64,000 nt of DNA from Kangiella sediminilitoris (lineage in GTDB: Bacteria; Pseudomonadota; Gammaproteobacteria; Enterobacterales; Kangiellaceae), in contig NZ_CP012418.1 in assembly GCF_001708405.1 (NCBI RefSeq), positions 1,764,501 to 1,828,500 of the forward strand. Direction: 5' to 3'. The notes beneath the pieces are model-generated. The model was not told the DNA's origin and searched no databases. It worked only from the letters and a program-made list of their open reading frames with translations. Position numbers and translations under genes: made by a program. Position 1 is the stretch's first letter. Each line of letters starts with the position of its first letter. Positions 47,530 through 56,614 of this stretch are shown here, piece after piece.

Positions 47530-47801
47530 ACACTCTCCTCAGCAAAACCAGCGAAATACAGGGTATTCCTGACGTTTACTAAAGAAATTACTCCTTTTTT
47601 GTAAAAAACACAATCAATATAGCTTCCCTTAGAATAAGGTTGATAGCCTGACTCCATGAGTTTAAATATTTCTTTGTAACGATTGGAATCACCATCACAA
47701 CACGATAGGCTTACTCTTCCCTGCTGAAAACAATGAGGTTGGGTAACGCTCGACTTGGATATATATCGAAGTCAATTTCTACTCTACACCCACTCTAACT
47801 T
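47530..47801. other. Gap with a 22-bp palindrome upstream of the 47802 gene
   Basis: 272 bases without a gene. At 47752-47773 it holds GACTTGGATATATATCGAAGTC, a near-perfect palindrome with two mismatched central-flank bases, about 30 bases before the next start codon. It may be an operator; otherwise I see nothing in this stretch. Confidence 0.5.
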
Positions 47802-48149
47802 ATGAATAAAAGTGATAAAAAAATAGAAAAGCAGATAATTAGCACTCTGACCGAAGCTTGCCACATTCTTTCGGACTCTATTGAAGGCTTTGAATGGTTA
47901 ACTCACATGGTGGACTATAGGCATTATCCAGACTCATTACTGGTCGTTTGTATTTTTGATAATGACCAATCGCTCTCAAAAGCGATACAAGAACACCAGG
48001 ATAGCTTTTTACGGTCTTTAATTACGGAAAAGCTACAGGCGATTAACGTCCCGGTTAAGAATAGCCGAAAACAGATCACCTTTGATACCGAAGAAGCCTG
48101 TGACAGACATCATGGTGGTAACTGGTCTAGACGTTTTGAGAGCTACTGA
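47802..48149 (+). CDS. Conserved gammaproteobacterial protein (mis-labelled 'Fis family')
   Basis: A 115-residue protein with the conserved block KKIEKQIISTLTEACHILSD, FEWLTHMVDYRHYPDSLLVV and C-terminal RKQITFDTEEACDRHHGGNW. Homologues in Vibrio and Shewanella are often called Fis-family regulators, but I see no Fis-like HTH. Function unknown. It is monocistronic, preceded by the palindrome noted above. Confidence 0.75.
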   Translation: MNKSDKKIEKQIISTLTEACHILSDSIEGFEWLTHMVDYRHYPDSLLVVCIFDNDQSLSKAIQEHQDSFLRSLITEKLQAINVPVKNSRKQITFDTEEACDRHHGGNWSRRFESY

Positions 48150-48224
48150 TGTTGTATTGGTATTTTTCCTAACAAAACGGTAATCTAGATATCTTCAAAC
48201 ATTAAGGATTCATGGAGTGAAATA

Positions 48225-48653
48225 ATGAAGACACAAATATTCTCAGGGCTCATCGCGCTAACAGTTTCTTTTTCAGCACTGTCTGAAGGCCTGGAAATCA
48301 ATCCCGGCTTATGGGAAACCACCATGACAAGGACAAACCCCATAAGTGGTGACAATGTTACTCAGACTACTAAGGAATGCATAAAAGAAAAGACCATTGA
48401 CCCATCGGATTTAGTACAGGAGATGGAAGGCTGCAAGCTAACTCATAACGATCTGGTTGGAAACACTTTAGACTTTGCTATGGAATGTAGTAGTGAAGGG
48501 GTAACCTCAAGCATCTCTGGTAATTATGAAGCTAATGATAACGAGGGTGAAGGTTCAATGGATATCGCCATGAACATGATGGGCCAGGTAATGGAAATGA
48601 ACATGAGCTGGACCTCGAAACGACTTGGCGAGTGCCCTAACCTAGAAGGATAA
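48225..48653 (+). CDS. Exported DUF3617 protein
   Basis: A 142-residue protein with a signal peptide (MKTQIFSGLIALTVSFSALSEG) and the DUF3617 (PF12276) core: ITNPGLWETT-like start (NPGLWETTMT), four cysteines (CIKEKTI, CKLTHND, MECSSEG, ECPNLEG) and the pattern of short beta-strands. Periplasmic, function unknown. Confidence 0.8.
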   Translation: MKTQIFSGLIALTVSFSALSEGLEINPGLWETTMTRTNPISGDNVTQTTKECIKEKTIDPSDLVQEMEGCKLTHNDLVGNTLDFAMECSSEGVTSSISGNYEANDNEGEGSMDIAMNMMGQVMEMNMSWTSKRLGECPNLEG

Positions 48654-48677
48654 TAGTTTGTTTACAAAGGAAGGAAC

Positions 48678-49001
48678 ATGTCTCTAACGGTATTAATTAT
48701 AGGCTGCTTTTTACAGCTTATGTTCGCGGGCTTCCAATTTATGTTTGTGGTTTCCAGCGCGTCTGGAGCAACCATAACACATCAAATTAAAGGCTTTAAG
48801 TTAGCGTTACTCAATGCTTTCGTTTTCATACTGCCGTTATCAAGTCTCACAGTAATCATACTGCTAATATTTTTCTACAGTAATAACTCCTCTTATTTAA
48901 CCAATTGGTGGCACGCTATTCCTGTGATCTTATCTTTTGTGTACCTAGCTTATGTAACCGTTCTAACAAAAGGCAAACCAAAGGATTTTACTCGGACATA
49001 A
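48678..49001 (+). CDS. Small membrane protein, unknown
   Basis: A 107-residue protein with three hydrophobic segments (~4-24, ~38-65, ~82-97). AGGAAGG precedes the ATG. It follows DUF3617 gene by 24 bases and may be co-transcribed. No family recognised. Confidence 0.55.
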   Translation: MSLTVLIIGCFLQLMFAGFQFMFVVSSASGATITHQIKGFKLALLNAFVFILPLSSLTVIILLIFFYSNNSSYLTNWWHAIPVILSFVYLAYVTVLTKGKPKDFTRT

Positions 49002-49048
49002 TTATACCGACAGTTCAGGCTTTAGAACTGTCGGTTTCTATACGTTCT

Positions 49049-49696
49049 TTAACCACCCTTTTCAGCTTCAGCTATCAGCTGCTCATCAATCTTCTTCGCC
49101 GCTATAAATGCCGAACGCTGTACCAGTCTATCTGAATACTCTTTGAATCCAGGGCGTTTATCCATAGTACCGAAGAAAAGCCCCCACAAGATATGAGAGC
49201 CAACATATACATCAGCAGCAGTAAATTCATTACCAGCAATATAGGGTGAGTTTTGAAGACGTTCTGATAATACATCCAGAACCCTATCATAAGAACCGTA
49301 ACCAACCATTGTCTCCTGCTCTTTCTTGACGGTGACATCAAGAGAGCGATTAACAAGCGCAGCTTCCAGCGGCCCTGCACTAAAAAATAACCATCGATAA
49401 TATTCTACTCTGTTATCCAGAGATGGAGCCAAACCCGCCTCAGGAAAGGCATCAGCTAGGTAAGCGCAGATAGCAGCACACTCTGTTACCACTTTTCCAT
49501 TATGGACGATGGTAGGTACTTTACCCATGGGGTTGATATTAAGATACTCCTCGCTTTTCATTTGGCTTCCGTATTGCAGTATTTCCTGTCGATACTCGGC
49601 TCCAACTTCCTCCAGCATCCATCGGGCAATTTGTCCTCGTGATTGTGGATTTGTATAAAAGATAAGATTACATTCTGGTGAGCTAGTTACAGGCAT
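49049..49696 (-). CDS. Glutathione S-transferase family protein
   Basis: A 215-residue two-domain GST. The thioredoxin-fold N-terminal domain shows YTNPQSRGQIARWMLEE (catalytic Ser/Tyr-like residue in NPQS) and NPMGKVPTIVHNGKVVTECAA, with the cis-Pro of KVPTI. The helical C-terminal domain has FTAADVYVG (N-capping box). Detoxification or isomerase role; substrate unknown. Monocistronic and convergent with the membrane gene at 48678. Confidence 0.93.
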   Translation of the reverse strand: MPVTSSPECNLIFYTNPQSRGQIARWMLEEVGAEYRQEILQYGSQMKSEEYLNINPMGKVPTIVHNGKVVTECAAICAYLADAFPEAGLAPSLDNRVEYYRWLFFSAGPLEAALVNRSLDVTVKKEQETMVGYGSYDRVLDVLSERLQNSPYIAGNEFTAADVYVGSHILWGLFFGTMDKRPGFKEYSDRLVQRSAFIAAKKIDEQLIAEAEKGG

Positions 49697-49740
49697 TAGA
49701 GCTCCTTACTTTCTTATATAATTCAATGAGTTCTTTCATT

Positions 49741-50292
49741 TTAACGTATAATATTCATCATTATTTGAAATAATATAGGGAGCAGCACAAACAAAGCGGG
49801 TATGGCTAGCACGCCCAATGCAATCAGTTGGAAAATTTTGGGATTACTAGAATTCCCCCAACGCTTCCACTCAACAAAGATCATTCCAATTAACTGAATT
49901 AGCATACATAACATACCCCACATCCCAAGTGGGACGCCCGAAATAGTTCCGCCTCCCTTTGCTTGTGAAGCAAAATACCAGAAAACACCAATACCAATTA
50001 AAACGAGAAAATTGGCAATAGCCACGATAACAATTCCTGCCAACCTTTCTCCTTCCTCATGTACGGGAAGCAAACCTTTTTTCCAGATCCAAAAACCTAT
50101 GATAGGCAATGAATTAACCAAAAGAATCCCAATGAATCCCAGACCTCCGAGCCCCATTACAGAAAAAGAAAATTTATAAAATAGTCCAAAAATTATTGTG
50201 AATAAAGAAAATGGGCTAAAGGTAAAATATAAGAGGATGGCAAAAAAGTAATGAAGATTGGCTACAACGGTCCCTCGATAATTATTATCCAT
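49741..50292 (-). CDS. Multi-pass membrane protein, unknown
   Basis: A 183-residue protein with five or six hydrophobic segments (~10-34, 45-66, 80-100, 112-128, 155-178). It lies 44 bases upstream of the GST gene's start region in the same direction. No family recognised. Confidence 0.55.
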   Translation of the reverse strand: MDNNYRGTVVANLHYFFAILLYFTFSPFSLFTIIFGLFYKFSFSVMGLGGLGFIGILLVNSLPIIGFWIWKKGLLPVHEEGERLAGIVIVAIANFLVLIGIGVFWYFASQAKGGGTISGVPLGMWGMLCMLIQLIGMIFVEWKRWGNSSNPKIFQLIALGVLAIPALFVLLPILFQIMMNIIR

Positions 50293-50392
50293 TTTTTTAA
50301 GTTCCTTTTAATCTTTAATATTTAATTTTTATTATCGTAGACCCTAACAAAACTTTATGGTGGGCACAATTAAATTTGTCCAGCTTAAGACC

Positions 50393-50423
50393 AAAAAAAG
50401 CCACCCGAATGGATGGCTTTTTT
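50393..50423. terminator. Terminator after katG
   Basis: AAAAAAAGCCACCCGAATGG and ATGGCTTTTTT pair to a stem with A-run and T-run, working on the minus strand just 20 bases past the katG stop codon. Confidence 0.8.
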
Positions 50424-50442
50424 GTTGACGTAAACAGAAAAC

Positions 50443-52668
50443 TTAAAGATCAAAACGATCCAGCTGCATTACTTTTACCCACGCATCGACGAAGTCATTT
50501 ACAAATTTTTCGTCAGCATCATCAGCTGCATAAGCTTCAGCAACCGCTCGAAGTTCTGAGTTTGATCCAAAGATCAAATCAACAGGAGTCGCCGTCCACT
50601 TAACCTCACCTGTTTCCCGATCATGACCTTCATAAATACCAGCTGTGTCAGACTTCGACCATTTGGTATCCATGCTCAGTAAATTAACGAAAAAGTCATT
50701 ACTAAGCTCACCCGGTTTATCCGTAAAGACACCATGATCGGCACCACCGGTATTGGCGTCCAATGCACGCATACCACCCACAAGAACCGTCATTTCAGGA
50801 ACCGTTAATGTTAGAAGGTTTGCTTTTTCAACTAACATCTCCGCTGGTGACATGCGGCTTTCTGCACTGAAGTAATTACGGAAGCCATCGGCATTTGGTT
50901 TTAAGTGACCAAACGACTTAACGTTTGTTTGCTCCTGCGTTGCATCGGTGCGTCCTGGCTCGAAGGGTACAGTAACTTCATAGCCCGCATCTGCGGCTGC
51001 CTTTTCAATTGCTACAGCACCACCCAGCACAATCACATCAGCCAGTGAGACTTTTTTACCGCCAGAGAGATCGTCGTTAAAATCTTCTTGAATATGTTCT
51101 AGGGTGGATAAGACTTTTGACAACTCTTTGGGGTTATTCACAGCCCAGCTTTTCTGCGGGTCTAGTCTAAGACGAGCACCATTGGCTCCGCCGCGCATGT
51201 CTGTGCCGCGATATGATGATGCAGAAGCCCAGGCGGTTCTCACAAGTTCAGGAACCGTTAAACCAGAGCCCAGGATTTCTTCTTTCAGATCAGCGATATC
51301 ACCTGCATCAATCAACTTATGATCGACTTCTGGCACAGGGTCCTGCCACATTAAGACTTCATCTGGAATCTGATCACCGACATAGCGAGCACGGGGGCCC
51401 ATGTCGCGGTGTGTTAACTTGAACCAGGCTTTTGCAAACGCAAGCTCAAATTCCTCAGGGTTCTCCTGGAAACGCTTAGCGATCTTTCGATACTCAGGAT
51501 CAAACTTTAACGACAGGTCAGTGGTAAACATGATTGGGGCATGTCGCTTACCCTCAATATGCGCGTCTGGAACTAAGTTGGAAGCCTGTCCATCCTTAGG
51601 TATCCACTGAGTGGCTCCAGCTGGGCTTTTTGTTTGCACCCACTCAAAACCAAATAGATTATCAAGATATTGAGTTGTGAAAGCTGTTGGATTGACCGAC
51701 CAGGCACCTTCCAAACCACTGGTAACGGTATCTTCTGCATTCCCTTTACCACATTTGTTTTTCCAGCCCATACCCTGTTCTTCTATACCAGCTGCTGCAG
51801 GCTCAGGTCCCAAACATTCATCTGGCTTGTGCGCACCGTGCGCCTTACCGAAAGTGTGGCCGCCTGCTATCAGTGCCACCGTTTCCTCATCGTTCATTGC
51901 CATTTGACCGAACGCTGTGCGTATATCTTTCGCCGCTAGCAATGGATCCGGCTTTCCATCTGGGCCTTCTGGATTGACGTAAATCAACCCCATCTGAGTG
52001 GCACCAAAGGGCTTTTTCAAATCACGTTTAGAGCGATCACCATGGAAACGATCCGCTGCCAACCACTCATTTTCTGGCCCCCAGAATACGTTATCCGGCT
52101 CCCAGTCATCTTCACGGCCACCAGCGAAGCCAAAGGTCTCAAAGCCCATATCTTCCATTGCCACTGTACCGGCAAGTACCATCAGGTCAGCCCATGATAT
52201 TTTACGACCATACTTTTGCTTCAACGGCCACAATAAACGACGAGCCTTATCTAAGCTAACGTTATCCGGCCAGCTGTTCAGTGGCTCGAAACGTTGCTGA
52301 CCACCGCCTGCTCCACCGCGCCCATCGTAAACACGGTAAGTACCCGCACTGTGCCAAGCCATACGAATAAAGAACGGTCCATAATGACCATAGTCTGCAG
52401 GCCACCAATCCTGTGATGTCGTCATCAATTCCTTAAGATCTTTCTTTAGAGCGTCAAGGTCTAACTTTTCAAACTCATCGGCGTAATTAAAATCAGCGCC
52501 GTAGGGGTTGGACTCAGGTGTATGTTGACGTAAAGGCTCTAGATTTAATTTTTCTGGCCACCAGTTATGACCAGTCATACTTTGTTCCTTAGCATTAGCT
52601 GAACTAACCATCGTCATAGAAGAAAAGCTCAAAGCTATTACGAGGAATGGGATAGTTTGTTTACGCAT
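50443..52668 (-). CDS. katG: Catalase-peroxidase with Sec signal peptide (periplasmic KatG)
   Basis: A 741-residue bifunctional haem catalase-peroxidase. It has a Sec signal peptide ([15 protein letters not shown]...SSANA, cleavage ~26), so it is exported, as in KatP-type enzymes, rather than cytoplasmic. Distal Arg-Trp-His is seen in [12 protein letters not shown], the Tyr and Met of the Met-Tyr-Trp adduct in LIYVNPEGP and [17 protein letters not shown], and the proximal His in [11 protein letters not shown]. Both halves of the gene-duplicated fold are present. It removes hydrogen peroxide in the periplasm. A -10-like TATACT on the minus strand (52709-52714) precedes it. Confidence 0.97.
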   Translation of the reverse strand: MRKQTIPFLVIALSFSSMTMVSSANAKEQSMTGHNWWPEKLNLEPLRQHTPESNPYGADFNYADEFEKLDLDALKKDLKELMTTSQDWWPADYGHYGPFFIRMAWHSAGTYRVYDGRGGAGGGQQRFEPLNSWPDNVSLDKARRLLWPLKQKYGRKISWADLMVLAGTVAMEDMGFETFGFAGGREDDWEPDNVFWGPENEWLAADRFHGDRSKRDLKKPFGATQMGLIYVNPEGPDGKPDPLLAAKDIRTAFGQMAMNDEETVALIAGGHTFGKAHGAHKPDECLGPEPAAAGIEEQGMGWKNKCGKGNAEDTVTSGLEGAWSVNPTAFTTQYLDNLFGFEWVQTKSPAGATQWIPKDGQASNLVPDAHIEGKRHAPIMFTTDLSLKFDPEYRKIAKRFQENPEEFELAFAKAWFKLTHRDMGPRARYVGDQIPDEVLMWQDPVPEVDHKLIDAGDIADLKEEILGSGLTVPELVRTAWASASSYRGTDMRGGANGARLRLDPQKSWAVNNPKELSKVLSTLEHIQEDFNDDLSGGKKVSLADVIVLGGAVAIEKAAADAGYEVTVPFEPGRTDATQEQTNVKSFGHLKPNADGFRNYFSAESRMSPAEMLVEKANLLTLTVPEMTVLVGGMRALDANTGGADHGVFTDKPGELSNDFFVNLLSMDTKWSKSDTAGIYEGHDRETGEVKWTATPVDLIFGSNSELRAVAEAYAADDADEKFVNDFVDAWVKVMQLDRFDL

Positions 52669-52930
52669 GAGATTGGCTCCTTTGATTTAATTCCCAAGCT
52701 ACTGTTCAAGTATAGCGCTAAGCCTTTGATCCCTATATTTTTATAAACTATAGACTACATAGATTTTATTCATTAATAATTATAATCCAAAGCACACTTC
52801 AGACAAAGCCAGACTAATACCGCCCTAATCACCGATGACGGCTTAACTTGCTAAAACGATTAGACCTTACTATCCTCGGTAGTAATTAATTCATAAGCTA
52901 TGTTTAGATTAAAATAGTAAGGAGTATTCT

Positions 52931-53572
52931 TTGGATCCCTCATTCTGGCAGGATAAATGGCACAGTAGAGAAATTGGCTTTCATCAAGGCCATGCCAATG
53001 CATTACTGATTAAATACTTTCCATCACTACGCTTACACCCGGGTTCTCGAATCTTTGTCCCTTTATGCGGTAAAACGCATGACATACATTGGCTACTGTC
53101 AAAAGGCTGTCATGTTGTCGGCGTAGAACTCAGTGAGACCGCAATAAAAGAGTTATTTGAGGAGCTTAACCTGGAACCATCCGTCACATCATCAGAAAAT
53201 CTAACCCACTATCAAGCCGACCGCATTGATATTTTTGCAGGAGACATTTTTGAGCTCAACGCAGATACATTAGGAGCTGTTGATGCCGTTTATGATAGAG
53301 CAGCATTAGTAGCGCTACCTGAATCAATGCGTAAGGATTATAGTCAGCAAGTCGAAAGCATAACCTACAAGGCACCACAATTATTAATCACCTTTGAATA
53401 TGACCAAAACGCGCTGAGTGGCCCTCCTTTTGCAATCAGCGAATCGATGCTCAAAAGTTATTATGAAGCCAGTTATGGTATCGAGCTATTGGAAACAGAA
53501 CACGTTGAAGGTGGCCTGAAAGGCGAGGTTGAAGCTAAAGAAAGCATCTGGTTATTAAGCCCTGCCAATTAG
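52931..53572 (+). CDS. tpm: Thiopurine S-methyltransferase family protein
   Basis: A 213-residue SAM-dependent methyltransferase with the TPMT opening FWQDKWHSREIGFHQGHAN, SAM-binding FVPLCGKTHDIHWLLSKG and an acidic beta-2 end (VVGVELSE). Bacterial Tpm methylates selenium and tellurium compounds. TTG start at 52931 is chosen: AAGGAG lies 6 bases upstream and the protein begins as in the family. Followed by a DUF3565 gene at 8 bases. Confidence 0.93.
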   Translation: MDPSFWQDKWHSREIGFHQGHANALLIKYFPSLRLHPGSRIFVPLCGKTHDIHWLLSKGCHVVGVELSETAIKELFEELNLEPSVTSSENLTHYQADRIDIFAGDIFELNADTLGAVDAVYDRAALVALPESMRKDYSQQVESITYKAPQLLITFEYDQNALSGPPFAISESMLKSYYEASYGIELLETEHVEGGLKGEVEAKESIWLLSPAN

Positions 53573-53579
53573 TACTTTT

Positions 53580-53786
53580 ATGAAGAAACCTATTACTGGT
53601 TACCATAAGGATGAACATGATGACTGGGTTGCTGAGTTAGCCTGTGGTCATTTTCAGCATGTTCGACACAAGCCGCCATTCTTTAATAGACCGTGGGTTA
53701 AGACAGAGGCCGGTAGAAATCAGATGCTAGGAGAAGAACTGAACTGTGTAAAATGCGAAGAAGGAGCTCCAAAAGACTACCGCTAG
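53580..53786 (+). CDS. DUF3565 protein
   Basis: A 68-residue protein of the DUF3565 (PF12088) type, with KPITGYHKDEHDDWVAELAC, GHFQHVRHKPPFFNRPWV and a CxxC pair (LNCVKCEEG), plus a further Cys near residue 21, suggesting zinc binding. Function unknown. It follows tpm by 8 bases and is often adjacent to it or to similar genes. Confidence 0.88.
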   Translation: MKKPITGYHKDEHDDWVAELACGHFQHVRHKPPFFNRPWVKTEAGRNQMLGEELNCVKCEEGAPKDYR

Positions 53787-53875
53787 CTAATTAATTATAG
53801 ATACACAAAAACATCCTACTATTGATTGCGAATTATCTTATAATGGCATAACTTTTATTTATGCAGATTTGAACT

Positions 53876-54214
53876 ATGAGCCAATTACCTAACTGTCCTC
53901 AGTGCGACTCTAGCTACACTTATGAAGATCAAAATATGTATGTTTGCCCTGAGTGTGGACACGAATGGTCGCAGAACGGCGCAGACAACGCTTCCGATGA
54001 ACCTTCAATCAAAGATTCTAACGGAAACATCCTACAGGACGGTGATACCATTACGGTTATCAAAGACCTTAAAATTAAAGGTTCTTCTCAGGTAGTGAAG
54101 GTTGGAACAAAAGTTAAAAATATCCGCCTGGTAGATGGCGATCATGATATCGACTGTAAAATCCCGGGGATTGGCGCCATGAAACTCAAGTCCGAGTTTG
54201 TGAAAAAAGTCTAA
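53876..54214 (+). CDS. yjdM: YjdM/PhnA-type zinc-ribbon protein
   Basis: A 112-residue protein. The N-terminal zinc ribbon shows two CxxC pairs ([18 protein letters not shown]) and the C-terminal PhnA_C domain follows ([20 protein letters not shown]). It was named for alkylphosphonate use (PhnA) but its role there is unsupported. Monocistronic. Function unknown. Confidence 0.9.
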   Translation: MSQLPNCPQCDSSYTYEDQNMYVCPECGHEWSQNGADNASDEPSIKDSNGNILQDGDTITVIKDLKIKGSSQVVKVGTKVKNIRLVDGDHDIDCKIPGIGAMKLKSEFVKKV

Positions 54215-54317
54215 CTCCCAAATTGCCCAATCTGTAAAACTTCACCATGGCAACTGATTGCTTTTTTTAAAAGTGATATAAATAGCAACAAACCTTATAG
54301 ACTTTAACTAATTAACT

Positions 54318-54737
54318 ATGCCACAACCATTTCACCTGGCTATTCCAGTACATGATTTAGCTCAAGCTCGCCAGTTTTATGGCGAGCTATTAAATTTCGA
54401 AGAAGGTCGCTCCAGTGAGCATTGGATAGACTATAACTGTTATGGACATCAATTAGTCGTTCACTTAGACGAAAAGATGCAGGTCAAGGCAGCCAATACT
54501 TCATCAGTAGATGGTCATGGAGTCCCCATCCCCCACTTCGGTGTGGTGCTTGATATGGACGACTGGAAACAACTCGCCCGACATTTAAAGCAGAATGACG
54601 TTGAATTTGTCATAGAACCATACATTCGGTTTGAGGGTAAGCCCGGAGAGCAGGCCACTATGTTTTTTAATGATCCGTCGGGCAATGCTCTTGAGTTCAA
54701 AGGTTTTAATAACATGGATGATTTATTCAAAAAGTAA
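54318..54737 (+). CDS. VOC (glyoxalase-fold) family protein
   Basis: A 139-residue VOC protein with HLAIPVHDLAQARQFYGELL, HQLVVHLDEKM, IPHFGVVLD and NDPSGNALEFKGF, in which His and Glu metal ligands are seen at the expected strands. Resembles lactoylglutathione lyase-like proteins; substrate unknown. Confidence 0.9.
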   Translation: MPQPFHLAIPVHDLAQARQFYGELLNFEEGRSSEHWIDYNCYGHQLVVHLDEKMQVKAANTSSVDGHGVPIPHFGVVLDMDDWKQLARHLKQNDVEFVIEPYIRFEGKPGEQATMFFNDPSGNALEFKGFNNMDDLFKK

Positions 54738-54864
54738 TGCTGTTCTAAACCAGGTACTTTTTGCCATCATCCCTTGAGCTGTTAAACTTTGGTATACCTT
54801 CAATGAAACATTAAGCGAAACCCTTATACTGAATCAATAATTTCTACATAGCAGGAGGTTTTTT

Positions 54865-55257
54865 ATGGAAGTTAAATCTCACGGTTTACGAGTTGGTCTG
54901 GAACGTCACGGTAACAATATCTTTTTAACCCTTAAGGCGACAGGAAAGCTCACCCATCAAGACTACCAGACAATGCTCCCGATGCTTGAGTCGGCGCTGC
55001 AATCTGTTGAAAACCCAGAAATTGATGCACTAATAGATGGTACAGAGCTTGAGGGGTGGGAGCCTAGAGCGGCCTGGGATGACCTGAAGCTTGGCTTAAA
55101 GCATGGTAGTAAATTTCGCAAAATAGCCATATACGGCAATAAGGACTGGCAAGAAACCTTTGCCAAAGTGGGTGACTGGTTTACCTCAGGTGAGGTCAAA
55201 TTTTTTGAAGACATAAAAAGAGCACTAAGCTGGCTAAATGATGAACTCGACGCTTAA
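54865..55257 (+). CDS. SpoIIAA-like (STAS-fold) protein
   Basis: A 130-residue protein of the PF11964 SpoIIAA-like group: FLTLKATGKLTHQDYQTML start, EIDALIDGTELEGWEPRAAWDDL and a C-terminal GDWFTSGEVKFFEDIKRALSWL. STAS-like fold suggests a protein or ligand binding role; function not known. AGGAGG lies before the ATG; the next small gene is 9 bases downstream. Confidence 0.88.
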   Translation: MEVKSHGLRVGLERHGNNIFLTLKATGKLTHQDYQTMLPMLESALQSVENPEIDALIDGTELEGWEPRAAWDDLKLGLKHGSKFRKIAIYGNKDWQETFAKVGDWFTSGEVKFFEDIKRALSWLNDELDA

Positions 55258-55266
55258 GGAGTCAAC

Positions 55267-55455
55267 ATGAGTAACAAACAACCACAAGGTAATAACGGCA
55301 AAACTTACGTTGGGGCAATGCTGGGGATTGGCGTTGGAGTCGGTGCCGCATTTGGTATTACCTTTGAAAACTTACCGCTCGGCGTTGGCCTGGGAGCAGT
55401 TTTTGGCATCATCATTGGAATAGTCCTGGAAGTTAAGAATAAAAACACAACCTAA
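55267..55455 (+). CDS. Small glycine-rich membrane protein
   Basis: A 62-residue protein with a polar N-terminus (SNKQPQGNNGKTY) and two glycine-rich hydrophobic stretches (VGAMLGIGVGVGAAFGITF and LGAVFGIIIGIVL), a glycine-zipper-like pattern that could pack in the inner membrane. AAGGAG lies upstream. It follows the SpoIIAA-like gene by 9 bases, so is likely co-translated. Confidence 0.65.
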   Translation: MSNKQPQGNNGKTYVGAMLGIGVGVGAAFGITFENLPLGVGLGAVFGIIIGIVLEVKNKNTT

Positions 55456-55762
55456 GGTAAGCCATGTCTTTATTACCCACGCGCTTTCTTACAGCTATTT
55501 CAAAACCCAGCCAGTGAGGCTACTGACCTGTAGTAAAAATGATTTGGTGGAAGACAAGATGGACAAATGTCTCAAAATGGCGACATTTGACTTTGCCCAC
55601 CTATGAAAACGTATCCTCGGGTCATCCACACTCGCTATTTGGTTATATCTTGTTGCTATCGGGTTTCCCTTGCCCATCACAATTCGTTAGAATAGACGCC
55701 TATTTAAGCCCCGCAAGAAAAGACTTACTGAGGGCAAAACGTAATTATTAACCAGGCTATGT
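55456..55762. other. 307-base gap before map; possible promoter
   Basis: No credible gene; a plus-strand frame (55539-55751) has unusual composition and is rejected. AAATGTC (55565-55571) and GACATTT (55582-55588) form a 7-bp inverted repeat. TAGAAT at 55688-55693 could be the -10 of map, but I find no good -35 at the right distance. Confidence 0.35.
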
Positions 55763-56599
55763 ATGGGTATCCAGATTAAGACTCCTGAAGAAATAGAAAA
55801 AATGCGTGTTGCAGGCCGTTTGGCGGCAGAAGTTCTAGAAATGATTGGTGAGCACATCAAAAAGGGTGTCACCACAGAAGAGCTTGACCAAATTTGCCAT
55901 GATCACATCGTTCATAAACAAGGCGGTTACCCAGCCACATTGAACTATGGTGGCTCTACCTACCCGGTAACTCTGGATGCTGAAGGCAATCCAACACAGC
56001 CTGTGGCTACTGATGGTGGCTTTCCAAAATCTATCTGTACTTCGGTAAACGATGTAGTATGCCACGGCATTCCAAACAAAAAGCCTCTTCGCAACGGCGA
56101 TATCCTCAATATTGATGTCACGGTGATTAAAGATGGTTTTCACGGTGATACCAGCAAAATGTTTGTGGTAGGCGAGCCTACACCGCAAGCTAAGAAGCTA
56201 ATTCAAACGACTCAGGAGAGCCTCTATAACGCGATTAAGATGGTGAAGCCTGGTGCACGACTGGGCGATATAGGCTATGCCATTCAAAAATATGCTGAAG
56301 GCAAAGGTTATTCTATTGTCCGGGAATATTGTGGGCACGGCATCGGTTCAAAGTTCCATGAAGAACCGCAGGTAACTCACTATGGACGTCCGGGAACCGG
56401 TGTAGAGCTAAAAGAAGGTATGACCTTCACTATTGAGCCAATGGTTAATGTCGGGAAACGTTACGTGAAGCATAACAAGAAAGATGGCTGGACAGTTCTC
56501 ACCAAGGATAAGTCGTTATCCGCACAGTGGGAACACACGCTATTGGTTACAGCAGATGGCGTGGAAGTTCTGACTAAACGCGACGAAGAATCCATTTAG
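55763..56599 (+). CDS. map: Methionine aminopeptidase, type I
   Basis: Removes the initiator Met from nascent proteins. The 278-residue enzyme has the metal ligands in GDILNIDVTVIKDGFHGDTS (two Asp), EYCGHGIGSKFHEEPQ (His) and FTIEPMVN (Glu), with the C-terminal Glu in SAQWEHTLLV. In E. coli it lies right next to rpsB; here 10.8 kb separates them. glnD follows 15 bases downstream. Confidence 0.98.
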   Translation: MGIQIKTPEEIEKMRVAGRLAAEVLEMIGEHIKKGVTTEELDQICHDHIVHKQGGYPATLNYGGSTYPVTLDAEGNPTQPVATDGGFPKSICTSVNDVVCHGIPNKKPLRNGDILNIDVTVIKDGFHGDTSKMFVVGEPTPQAKKLIQTTQESLYNAIKMVKPGARLGDIGYAIQKYAEGKGYSIVREYCGHGIGSKFHEEPQVTHYGRPGTGVELKEGMTFTIEPMVNVGKRYVKHNKKDGWTVLTKDKSLSAQWEHTLLVTADGVEVLTKRDEESI

Positions 56600-56614
56600 G
56601 AACAGGAACGCGGA

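Noticed and set aside
55539-55751. 70-codon plus-strand frame before map
   Set aside because: Unusual residue content and no family pattern; start has no ribosome-binding site.
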